DNA from: Amycolatopsis thermalba
Lineage (GTDB): Bacteria > Actinomycetota > Actinomycetes > Mycobacteriales > Pseudonocardiaceae
Direction: 5' to 3'
DNA: 64,000 nt
NCBI RefSeq assembly: GCF_003385215.1
Contig: NZ_PQHW01000027.1
Location: forward strand, 1-64,000
Positions 1 to 6,310 of the stretch are shown one piece after another (positions within the stretch are counted from its first letter, which is position 1; each line of letters opens with the position of its first letter). The notes under the pieces were generated by a model. The model did not search any database, was not told the origin of the DNA, and saw nothing but the letters and a program-made list of their open reading frames with translations. The position numbers and the translations under genes were made by a program.

Positions 1-171
1 CGGCGACTCTTCAGCTCTCTTCTTTTTCTCGGCCGTCACCCAGTTATGCACCGTCTGCGCGACCAAATCAAAATCGCGCGCCGCTTCGGTATAGCTCAGC
101 CCGCCCTCGAGTACCGCGTTGACGACCTCAGCCTTCAATTCCGGCGAGTACTTTCTCGGTCTCCTTGCCAT
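1..171 (-). CDS. IS3-type transposase OrfA, N-terminal fragment (runs off the window)
   Basis: The first 57 codons read MARRPRKYSPELKAEVV and continue into a helix-turn-helix (GLSYTEAARDF, then TVHNWV). This is the DNA-binding N-terminus typical of IS3/IS911-type OrfA proteins that bind the element ends. The ATG at 169-171 follows a GGAGGAG ribosome site about 7 bases upstream. The reading frame is open to the window edge, so the rest of OrfA and the OrfB integrase lie outside. Whether the element is intact cannot be judged here. It could also be a stand-alone HTH-21/HTH-29 protein, but the sequence style favours a transposase. Confidence 0.75.
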   Translation of the reverse strand, partial: MARRPRKYSPELKAEVVNAVLEGGLSYTEAARDFDLVAQTVHNWVTAEKKKRAEESP

Positions 172-339
172 GAAACACTCCTCCGGGCTCCTCCGCCAGT
201 CTACTTGGAAGACGTGTCCGGAGACCTCGGAGCACATCACTTTCCCGCCTTGACACGACTGCTCGGCGACTGAAACACAATCAGGCATCGGGGGCGGGGG
301 TGGTCGGAAGGTGACCGTTCGGCGCCGTGAGGCGCTCCC

Positions 340-370
340 GCCCGCAGGGCGGGCCGCCCGCAGGGCGGGC
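340..370. repeat. Two tandem copies of a 15-bp hairpin
   Basis: GCCCGCAGGGCGGGC occurs at 340-354 and again at 356-370. Each copy folds as a 6-bp GCCCGC/GCGGGC stem with an AGG loop. The pair lies between the transposase fragment and the long palindrome, downstream of no recognisable plus-strand gene. It may act as a terminator or simply be palindromic debris; no T-run follows. Confidence 0.7.
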
Positions 371-476
371 TCTTCGCCTGCCTAACGTCACCTCTAAAGA
401 TCAAGAGATGTCCTCGCCGGACGGGCAGGCTCCGGGATGACGGGGAATGCAGGAACCTCGCCTTGGCGAGGTGGTC

Positions 477-629
477 GCTGGGTGGTCATCCCGTCGCCTT
501 CCGGTTTGTGCATATCACCTTGAGCCAGGCCCGCAAGGTTGGCACCGTCGGCCGCCGGTTGGCGGCCTGGGTTGCGGCCCTGGCTCAAGGTGATCGTTTC
601 GGTGTCAGGCGACGGGATGACCACCCAGC
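477..629. repeat. 153-bp long palindromic (inverted-repeat) element
   Basis: Outer arms of 22 bp (477-498 and 608-629) are perfectly complementary. Inside them, 514-529 pairs perfectly with 579-594, then 530-536 with 572-578 with one mismatch, then GCCGCC 551-556 with GGCGGC 561-566 around a GGTT loop. About 50 of 76 bases per arm pair, so a transcript would fold into a long hairpin with one internal bulge (499-513 against 595-607). No convincing gene lies inside. It could be a MITE-like mobile palindrome, a structured RNA or a recombination relic. It sits directly beside an IS fragment. Confidence 0.8.
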
Positions 630-641
630 TACCTTGGGTGC

Positions 642-678
642 AAAAAAGGGGCGGCCGCTGCGCGACCGCCCCTCTTTT
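642..678 (-). terminator. Bidirectional intrinsic terminator after the DUF5130 gene
   Basis: The 8-bp stem AGGGGCGG (647-654) pairs with CCGCCCCT (666-673). The minus strand ends in six T residues (642-647), and the plus strand carries TCTTTT after the stem. It lies 5 bases beyond the stop of the minus-strand DUF5130 gene and also faces the palindromic element, so it would insulate both sides. Confidence 0.75.
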
Positions 679-682
679 CTGC

Positions 683-1168
683 CTAGTGCTTGGGTGCGGA
701 GCCGGCCTGGTCGGCCAGCATGCGCAGGCCCGAGACCAAGCCGCCGATGAGGTCGCCCTCTTTGAAGGACGCCACCATGCTCATCACGGCCAGCTTCGCG
801 CCGCGGTCGGGGAGACGGCGGATCGCGTCGGAGCCCGTCACGATCTCCACGACCCGCTCGCCCGGGGAGACGGCGATCAGCACGGCGTTCGCGGAGTCCG
901 GCTCGATCCGCGCGTGCAGCTCCTCCGCCCGGGCGCGGCTCTCGGAGCCCAGCTCGCCCAGGTACACGCTGAAGTCGAGCCCGGTCTCCCGGCTCGCGAG
1001 GGTCAGCGCTTCGTCCAGACGGGCCAACTGGACGGTGCTGAATGGGCTGGATGGAGCAGCGGGCTCGTACATCCGGGCCACCGAGCGGCGACCGGTCGCG
1101 GTAATCGCGACCCCGATCTCCAGCTCCTCGTCCGATCCTGGCTGTCGGGTCAGCTCACCAGCTGCCAC
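683..1168 (-). CDS. DUF5130 domain-containing protein
   Basis: This 161-residue protein has no signal peptide or membrane segment. The body (about 55-150) alternates strands and helices, with stretches such as VYLGELGSE, VLIAVSPGERVVEIVTG and a C-terminal helix-rich VASFKEGDLIGGLVSGL, in the style of TPM/DUF5130 domains. Function is unknown; TPM-like domains are often tied to membrane or envelope processes. Its start overlaps the end of ctaJ by 14 bp, so the two are probably translationally coupled and expressed together. A terminator follows the stop. Family assignment is by recognition of the sequence style. Confidence 0.7.
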   Translation of the reverse strand: MAAGELTRQPGSDEELEIGVAITATGRRSVARMYEPAAPSSPFSTVQLARLDEALTLASRETGLDFSVYLGELGSESRARAEELHARIEPDSANAVLIAVSPGERVVEIVTGSDAIRRLPDRGAKLAVMSMVASFKEGDLIGGLVSGLRMLADQAGSAPKH

Positions 1169-1424
1169 GGGCTCCTCCTGCCGCCGTCACGCGCGCGTTC
1201 CCGCTCGCGTCCCTGTTCTCCACCGGTTCGCCGGAGTGCGTGTCGTGCACGGTCCCGATACCTTCCGGGTTGCCGCTCCACCACATCGGCGGGTACTCCC
1301 AGGCCTGGCCGGGCCGGTAGCGCGGCGTGCCGGTCAGCTTCGACCGCAGGGTGAGCACGCTGATCACCCCGTAGATCGCGGCCGGGATCAGCGCGAAGAT
1401 CAGGATCGTCTCTCCGATGTTCAC
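1155..1424 (-). CDS. ctaJ: aa3-type cytochrome oxidase accessory subunit CtaJ
   Basis: An 89-residue protein with one hydrophobic segment (about residues 5-26, ILIFALIPAAIYGVISVL), followed by a cytoplasmic RSKLTGTPRYRPGQAWEYPPMWW region and a variable polar tail. This layout matches the small CtaJ subunit found in the actinobacterial bc1-aa3 respiratory supercomplex, where it packs against cytochrome oxidase. The main oxidase genes are not in this window. It is the first gene of a two-gene unit with DUF5130 (14-bp overlap). Assignment rests on the N-terminal membrane segment plus the PGQAWEYPPMWW motif. Confidence 0.7.
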   Translation of the reverse strand: MNIGETILIFALIPAAIYGVISVLTLRSKLTGTPRYRPGQAWEYPPMWWSGNPEGIGTVHDTHSGEPVENRDASGNARVTAAGGARGSW

Positions 1425-1697
1425 GCGTGAAGAGTAGCCCGAGCAGCCCCGGCCCGCCGAAGCCGGTCACGACCGCTCGTCGCATCCGGGCCACCGTCCG
1501 CCGAGCGTCGCGACGTCATTGGGGCGATGGGCTGAAGAGCGGTCGGACGAAAGGTTGCAACTCAACGTACAGCCGGCCGCACCCGGCGCGATTGCCTTGT
1601 CCGGTGGCCCAGTTCCTCGTAGCTTTTTCACCTGTACGGGCCTTGCGCCCCGCTCCCCTTCCCAATGAGTAACGCACAGGTCCCTGGAGGACAGATC

Positions 1698-1985
1698 ATG
1701 TACCTGCTCCGTACCCTCGCCCAGAGCAACGACGACCACGCTCCGTCACTGATCGACACAGCGGACGGCTGCTCCACGCGGGGCACGCGTGTGACGCGCG
1801 GCACAAGGGTTACCGCCGGTACTCGAGTCACCCGCGGCACCCGCGTCACCAGGGGGACCCGGGTCACCGCCGGTACCCGCGTGACCCGTGGCACGCGAGT
1901 CACCCGTGGCACCCGCGTCACGATGGGCACCCGCGTCACGCGTGGCACCCGAGTCACCCGCGGCACGCGCGTCACCGCCGCCTGA
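1698..1985 (+). CDS. Small cationic protein with eleven GTRVT(R/A/M) hexapeptide repeats
   Basis: ATG at 1698 follows a GGAGG site 7 bases upstream (an in-frame ATG at 1665 lacks one). The 95-residue product has a 28-residue non-repetitive head rich in Asp/Leu (LLRTLAQSNDDHAPSLID), one Cys (C25), then eleven consecutive GTRVTx units (residues 29-94) and a final Ala. Position six runs R,A,R,R,A,R,R,M,R,R,A, so a non-Arg residue recurs every third unit, every 18 residues. The units use all of CGC, CGT, CGA, CGG and AGG for Arg and three codons for Thr, so the peptide is far more conserved than the DNA. That favours real translation in this frame. The fold may be a beta-solenoid. No modifying enzyme, transporter or partner lies beside it. 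Family not recognised. Confidence 0.7.
   Translation: MYLLRTLAQSNDDHAPSLIDTADGCSTRGTRVTRGTRVTAGTRVTRGTRVTRGTRVTAGTRVTRGTRVTRGTRVTMGTRVTRGTRVTRGTRVTAA
1782..1979 (+). repeat. Eleven 18-bp tandem repeats within the hexapeptide-repeat gene
   Basis: The array has a strict 18-bp period (unit GGCACCCGCGTCACCCGT with variants) and no spacers, so it is not a CRISPR array. Differences between units fall almost entirely at synonymous positions of the plus-strand frame. A 54-bp higher-order period is visible at the last codon of every third unit. Confidence 0.9.
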
Positions 1986-2085
1986 GACCCGTCCCGTCCC
2001 GGAAACTGACCCGAACCACCACCAAGTCGAAGACGTCGGAACGCCCCGGCTCACCACCACAGCCGGGGCGCCGGTGTGCGTCCGA

Positions 2086-2598
2086 TCAGGCCGCCACGCC
2101 GAGGTAGGGCTTCCACAGCGGGTCCGCGTCCCCGGAGTGCACCAGCAACCGCCAGTGCGGGCCCCGCGGCGCCGTCGGCACCACCCGCAGCTGCCAGCCC
2201 AGCTCCTCCAGGAGCCGGTCGGCCTTGCGGTGGTTGCACTTCGCACAACACGCCACGCAGTTCTGCCAGCTGTGCGGACCACCCTTGCTGCGCGGCAGCA
2301 CGTGGTCGATCGTCTCGGCCCGCCCGCCGCAGTACGCGCACTTGTAGCGGTCCCGGTGCATCAGCCCGGCCCGCGTCAACGGCACCTGCGCCCGGTAGGG
2401 CACCCGCACGTACGTCGACAACCGGATCACCGACGGCACCGGCAGCGACAGCGTCGCCGCGTGCAACGTCAGACCGGCCGGGTCGCCGTGCACGACCTCC
2501 GCCTTCCCGCACATGACCAGCACCACGGCCCGCCGCAGCGGGAGCGCGGTCAGCGGTTCGAACGTGGCGTTGAGCAGCAGCACCCGCCGCCTGCCCAT
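2086..2598 (-). CDS. HNH endonuclease
   Basis: 170 residues if started at the ATG at 2596-2598, giving MGRRRVLLLNATFEPL, the usual beginning of this actinobacterial HNH family. Residues about 75-130 hold the HNH site: CAYCGG, then TIDHVLPRSKGG, then W-N-C-V-A-C-CAKCNHRKADR, with two Cys pairs for structural zinc and the His/Asn/His catalytic set. The frame is open about 270 bp further upstream, but that extension is low-complexity and unlike the family. The family contains restriction-like and repair nucleases; the actual substrate is unknown. It converges on the hexapeptide-repeat gene. There is no cognate methyltransferase nearby, so it is not an obvious restriction system. Confidence 0.8.
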   Translation of the reverse strand: MGRRRVLLLNATFEPLTALPLRRAVVLVMCGKAEVVHGDPAGLTLHAATLSLPVPSVIRLSTYVRVPYRAQVPLTRAGLMHRDRYKCAYCGGRAETIDHVLPRSKGGPHSWQNCVACCAKCNHRKADRLLEELGWQLRVVPTAPRGPHWRLLVHSGDADPLWKPYLGVAA

Positions 2599-2974
2599 GG
2601 AGAACGTGCCGGGGCCGCCGGAACCGGCCGGATCCCGCCCTCTACGCTGACCCGAGGGTCGGCTCACGCGGCCGCCTCGCGGGGGTGGCCCACTGGGCTG
2701 AGGTCCGCCTCCGGGCGGCCCCTGACCCTGGTGAGCGCCCTGATCATGCGTAGAACACAGGGCTACCTCCGGCGCCTGCCCGCCCACCGCTTGGTCGGGG
2801 GCGCCGAGGGGGATCGGTTGTCGGTCTGGCACTCGACCACCTCCACCGGTGCAGCCATAGTCGACCACAGATCACACCCGATGCGCACCTGTGTTAGAAG
2901 ACGTGTCCTGTGAAATTCGTTCGACGTCTGCGTGACGACGGGCGGAAACGGCCAGAAAGGGATCCCGGAGCCCC
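2599..2974. other. Intergenic region between divergent HNH and mscS genes
   Basis: 376 bp without a convincing gene. It must hold the promoters of both divergent genes. A segment around 2890-2935 is locally AT-richer than its surroundings (CTGTGTTAGAAG, TGTGAAATTCG), a plausible promoter zone. The rest is GC-rich with short inverted repeats and no clear motif. Confidence 0.5.
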
Positions 2975-3934
2975 GTGACGCCGCTGCTCAACGAAGCACC
3001 CGAGTGCATCAACGAACCCGGCACCTGGTGCTATCAAGTGTTCCAGATCACGCACAACGAGTGGCTGGCGGCCTCCGCCAACTGGCTGATCGCCAAGCCG
3101 CTGCGGATCATCCTGATCCTGCTCGTCGCGATGATCATCCGGTTCCTGCTGCACAAGCTGATCGACCAGGTCACCACCATGCCGCGTGGCAACGGCGGGA
3201 AGCTGCCCACGATCCTGCGTCCCCTGCGCGAGCGCGCCCCCGACATCCTCGGCCCGGTCGTGGCCGAGCGGCGCCGCCAGCGGGCCAAGACGATCGGCTC
3301 GGTGCTCAAGTCGCTGACCTCGTTCGTCGTGCTCGGGCTCGCCGCCATCTACATCCTGGGCGAGCTGGGCATCAACCTCGGGCCGCTGCTCGCCTCGGCC
3401 GGTGTGGTCGGCATCGCGCTCGCGTTCGGCGCCCAGAACCTGGTCAAGGACTTCCTGTCCGGGATGTTCATGATGCTGGAGGACCAGTACGGCGTCGGTG
3501 ACGTCGTCGACATCGGGCCGGCCACCGGCACGGTCGAGTCGGTCGGCCTGCGCATCACCACGATCCGCGACGTCAAGGGCACCGTCTGGTACGTCCGCAA
3601 CGGCGAGGTGACCCGCGTCGGCAACTCCAGCCAGGGCTACGCGATCGCCCTGGTCGACGTGCCGCTGAGCTACAACGCCGACGTCGAGCGCGCCACCGCC
3701 GTCCTCACCGAGGCCGCCCACAGCGCCGCGACCACCGAGCCGCTGTCGGTCGACCTGCTGGAGGAGCCCGAGGTGCTCGGCGTGGAGAAGGTCACGCCGG
3801 AGAGCATCGAGCTGCGGCTGACGGTCAAGGTGCGGCCGGGCCGGCAGTGGGCCGTGCAGCGGCAGCTGCGTGCGGCGTGCCTCACGGCGCTGGAGGAAGC
3901 CGGCTTCCTGTCCGCCGCGACCACGGCACAATGA
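2975..3934 (+). CDS. Mechanosensitive ion channel family protein (MscS type)
   Basis: 319 residues from a GTG preceded by GGAG. A hydrophobic helix at about 42-60 ([20 protein letters not shown]) is followed by a cytoplasmic linker and a second helix near 113-133. The conserved MscS pore-lining and beta-domain segment follows at about 140-185 ([18 protein letters not shown], then [10 protein letters not shown]). This is a small-type MscS channel that would open under membrane tension to release solutes on osmotic downshift. The C-terminal alpha/beta domain (about 230-319) is complete. Only 13 bp separate it from the glbO start, so the two are probably cotranscribed. Confidence 0.88.
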   Translation: MTPLLNEAPECINEPGTWCYQVFQITHNEWLAASANWLIAKPLRIILILLVAMIIRFLLHKLIDQVTTMPRGNGGKLPTILRPLRERAPDILGPVVAERRRQRAKTIGSVLKSLTSFVVLGLAAIYILGELGINLGPLLASAGVVGIALAFGAQNLVKDFLSGMFMMLEDQYGVGDVVDIGPATGTVESVGLRITTIRDVKGTVWYVRNGEVTRVGNSSQGYAIALVDVPLSYNADVERATAVLTEAAHSAATTEPLSVDLLEEPEVLGVEKVTPESIELRLTVKVRPGRQWAVQRQLRAACLTALEEAGFLSAATTAQ

Positions 3935-3947
3935 GAGGGTGACCGGT

Positions 3948-4331
3948 ATGAGCGACCCCCAGTCCTTCTTCGAGGCCGTCGGCGGGGAACCGACGTTCCG
4001 CAAGATCGTCGCGCGGTTCTACGCCGAGGTGGCGAAGGACGAGGTGCTGCGGCCGATGTACCCCGAGGAGGACCTCGGGCCGGCCGAGGACCGGCTGCGC
4101 CTGTTCTTGATGCAGTACTGGGGTGGCCCGCACACCTACTCCGACCAGCGCGGCCACCCGCGCCTGCGGATGCGGCACGCGCCGTTCAAGATCGGCCCCA
4201 TCGAGCGCGACGCGTGGCTGCGCGCGATGCGCGTCGCGGTCGACGAAGCCGGGCTGCCGGAGCCGCTGGAGACCCAGCTGTGGAACTACCTCGAGATGGC
4301 CGCCCACAGCATGATGAACAGCTGGGTCTGA
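3948..4331 (+). CDS. glbO: Group II truncated haemoglobin (GlbO type)
   Basis: 127 residues from the ATG at 3948 with an AGAGGG site upstream. Features: [25 protein letters not shown] (helices A-B), [25 protein letters not shown] (helices C-E with the group II Trp/Tyr pocket), and [19 protein letters not shown], where H-A-P-F supplies the proximal haem histidine (F8). It should be a haem protein binding O2 or NO in the cytoplasm; mycobacterial GlbO is linked to oxygen transfer to the respiratory membrane. It follows the mechanosensitive channel gene closely and ends in a hairpin shared with the convergent oxidoreductase gene. Confidence 0.9.
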   Translation: MSDPQSFFEAVGGEPTFRKIVARFYAEVAKDEVLRPMYPEEDLGPAEDRLRLFLMQYWGGPHTYSDQRGHPRLRMRHAPFKIGPIERDAWLRAMRVAVDEAGLPEPLETQLWNYLEMAAHSMMNSWV

Positions 4332-4363
4332 GCCCCGCGCCCGCCTGAGCGGGCACGGGGCTC
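4330..4363. terminator. Bidirectional hairpin between glbO and the LLM oxidoreductase
   Basis: GAGCCCCG (4330-4337) pairs with CGGGGCTC (4356-4363), and an inner GCCCGC (4339-4344) pairs with GCGGGC (4349-4354). It lies between two convergent stop codons. No T-run follows, as is common in high-GC actinobacteria. Confidence 0.7.
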
Positions 4364-4369
4364 CCGGCG

Positions 4370-5206
4370 TCAGAGCTTGGCCAGCTCGTTGGCGAGCGGC
4401 TCCAGCACGTCCGGCGTGTGCGGCGGCGGCAGGTAGACGATCGCCAGGTCCAGGCCCTGCTCGCCGAGCGCGGCGGCCTCGTCGGCGACCTTGGCGTAGT
4501 CGAGGTCCGTGTCCAGCCGCACGTGGCTGGACAGCATGATCTCCTTCGGATCGCGGCCGATGTCGGCGCAGTGCTGGTGCAGCACGTCCCGCTTGCGGGC
4601 GAACTCCTCCGGCGTGCCGCCGACGAAGTTCCAGTGCTGGGCGAAGCGCGCCGCGGTGCGCAGGGTGCGCTTCTCACCGCTGCCGCCGATCACGATCGGC
4701 GGGTGCGGGCGCTGGATCGGCTTCGGCTCGTTGCGGGCGTCGGTGAGCTGGTAGTACTCGCCCTGGAAGGTGGTCGTCTCCTGCGTGAGCAGGCCGACCA
4801 GCACCTCGCAGGCCTCCTCGAACCGGTCGCTGCGCTGCTTGACCGTGCCGAGTTCCATGCCGTAGGCGCCGGACTCCTCCTCGTTCCAGCCGGCGCCGGT
4901 GCCGATCTCCAGCCGCCCGTTCGACACGATGTCGAGCGTCGCGGCCATGTTCGCCAGCAGCGCCGGGTGCCGGTAGTGGATGCCGCTGACGAGCGTGCCC
5001 AGGCGCAGCCGCTTGGTCGCCTGCGCCAGCGCGGTCAGCGTGACCCAGCCCTCCAGGCACGGGCCGGTCGGGTCGGAGAAGATCGGGTAGAAGTGGTCGA
5101 AGGTCCAGCCGGACTCGAAGATCTCGATGTCGTCGGCCGCCTGCCACACGGCGAGCATGTCGGACCACTCGGTGTTCTGGGGTGAGGTCTTGAACGCGAA
5201 GCGCAT
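4370..5206 (-). CDS. LLM-class flavin/F420-dependent oxidoreductase
   Basis: 278 residues. The luciferase-like TIM barrel is complete: FESGWTFDHFYPI near the N-terminus, LTALAQATKRLRLGTLVSG, then HPALLANMAATLDIVSNGRLEIGTGAGW (the strand-helix typical of F420-type LLM proteins), and PIVIGGSGEKRTLRTAARFAQHWN towards the C-terminus. Such enzymes reduce or oxidise diverse substrates with F420 or FMN; the substrate cannot be told from sequence. It stands alone, converging on glbO, and is separated from the upstream gene by about 40 bp. Confidence 0.85.
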   Translation of the reverse strand: MRFAFKTSPQNTEWSDMLAVWQAADDIEIFESGWTFDHFYPIFSDPTGPCLEGWVTLTALAQATKRLRLGTLVSGIHYRHPALLANMAATLDIVSNGRLEIGTGAGWNEEESGAYGMELGTVKQRSDRFEEACEVLVGLLTQETTTFQGEYYQLTDARNEPKPIQRPHPPIVIGGSGEKRTLRTAARFAQHWNFVGGTPEEFARKRDVLHQHCADIGRDPKEIMLSSHVRLDTDLDYAKVADEAAALGEQGLDLAIVYLPPPHTPDVLEPLANELAKL

Positions 5207-5245
5207 GGTCGCGACCCTAGCGACCTGGAGCTGCTCCAGCGCAAG

Positions 5246-5881
5246 TCAGAACAGCAGCGGAAGCAACGCGTGCCGCCGCCGGACCACGGCACCGTAGCGG
5301 GCGTCCAGGCGCATCCACGAGTTCGTCGCCGTCACCCGGATGACGTCATCCGGAATGGACGAATCGAAGAACCCCATTCCGGACAGGGCGAACAGGCACC
5401 GCATCTGGACCTTGACCTCGATATCGCCCTCGCTGACCGTCAGGACCGCCTGGTCCATCAGCGACGCCGGCGGGTTGCCGTGCGGGCCGGCGTTCTCCCG
5501 GGCCAGCGCGACACCGCGGTCGGTGAGGTCGCTGATCACCTTCGTGGGCAGCTCGTCGACCAGCTGCCACGGCCCGGTGGCCGGCAGTTCGCTGTGCCAC
5601 AGCAGGTCCCGCGGCGGCCCCGGGTCCATCCGCTCGCCGCCGGCGACCGTGAGGGCGGCCAGCAGCTCGTTGCCGGACACCGTCACGTCACCAGGCTCGA
5701 CCTCGCCGTGGACCGCGCGGGTGGCCAGGCAGTCGAACGGCGTGGACACCCACGCCTCGACGATGCCGCCACCGCGGTTGCGCAGCCGCACGGCGGCCTG
5801 GCCGTCCAGCCGCACAGCCCGGGCCACGAAGGCCCCGAGCGTCTCCCGGTCGCCCCGGTCGGGGACGCGCAGCTCGGTCAC
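5246..5881 (-). CDS. Conserved actinobacterial hypothetical protein
   Basis: 211 residues, no membrane segment or signal. I do not recognise a named domain. The body is a mixed alpha/beta polypeptide (VRLRNRGGGIVEAWVSTPFDCLATRAV, ELLAALTVAGG, VISDLTDRGVALARE), ending in a basic-hydrophobic tail RRRHALLPLLF. Its start overlaps the stop of the upstream thioesterase gene by 4 bp (ATGA), so the two are translationally coupled. From memory, a similarly sized hypothetical follows the thioesterase gene in mycobacteria, which suggests a shared role. Confidence 0.7.
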   Translation of the reverse strand: MTELRVPDRGDRETLGAFVARAVRLDGQAAVRLRNRGGGIVEAWVSTPFDCLATRAVHGEVEPGDVTVSGNELLAALTVAGGERMDPGPPRDLLWHSELPATGPWQLVDELPTKVISDLTDRGVALARENAGPHGNPPASLMDQAVLTVSEGDIEVKVQMRCLFALSGMGFFDSSIPDDVIRVTATNSWMRLDARYGAVVRRRHALLPLLF

Positions 5882-6300
5882 GCGCCCGCCTCCGTCAGCC
5901 GGGTCTGCAGGAACGCCCGCTCCTCCGCGGTCAGGCGGCGCGGACGGCTGGTGGTGACGTCGTAGGGCGCGAGGACGGTCTCGGCGGTGACCGCGACCGG
6001 CGATCCGGCGTCCGGGCCGTCGTGCACCCGGTAGTCCAGGGTCAGCGACGCGAACTTGAGGTCCTTCAGCGAGATCTCCACCCGGATCTCCTGCCCGTCC
6101 ACCACGATCGGGGCGCGGTAGTGCACGGCCAGCTTGACCACGACCATGCCCTTCGCGAACTCCGCGAGCCCGGCGCGGCCCGCTTCGTCGAACAACAACG
6201 GCACGCGTGCCTCTTCGAGCAACGTCACCATGTTGGCGTGGTTGACGTGCCCGAACACGTCCATGTCCGACCAGCGGGGCCGCACCTTCGCTACGTACAC
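5878..6300 (-). CDS. Acyl-CoA thioesterase (hotdog fold, 4HBT family)
   Basis: 140 residues, the normal length for a single 4-hydroxybenzoyl-CoA-thioesterase-like hotdog. The active-site segment RWSDMDVFGHVNHANMVTLLEEARVPLLF near residue 9 carries the catalytic Asp of the D-x-F-G-H-V-N motif, and KLAVHYRAPIVVDGQEIRVEI provides the long central strand. It should hydrolyse acyl-CoA esters in the cytoplasm; chain preference is unknown. It lies 10 bp downstream of the NAD-GDH stop in the same direction, and its end overlaps the hypothetical gene by 4 bp, so GDH, thioesterase and hypothetical may form one unit. Confidence 0.85.
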   Translation of the reverse strand: MYVAKVRPRWSDMDVFGHVNHANMVTLLEEARVPLLFDEAGRAGLAEFAKGMVVVKLAVHYRAPIVVDGQEIRVEISLKDLKFASLTLDYRVHDGPDAGSPVAVTAETVLAPYDVTTSRPRRLTAEERAFLQTRLTEAGA

Positions 6301-6310
6301 CCCGATATTC

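Noticed and set aside
1628-1975. Minus-strand frame with TRVPRV repeats opposite the hexapeptide gene
   Set aside because: Unit differences are synonymous in the plus-strand frame but not in this one, and it has no ribosome site, so it is a mirror of the real repeat gene.
1782-1979. Tandem array considered as a CRISPR array
   Set aside because: Units are 18 bp with no spacers, are in the reading frame of a gene, and no cas genes are present.
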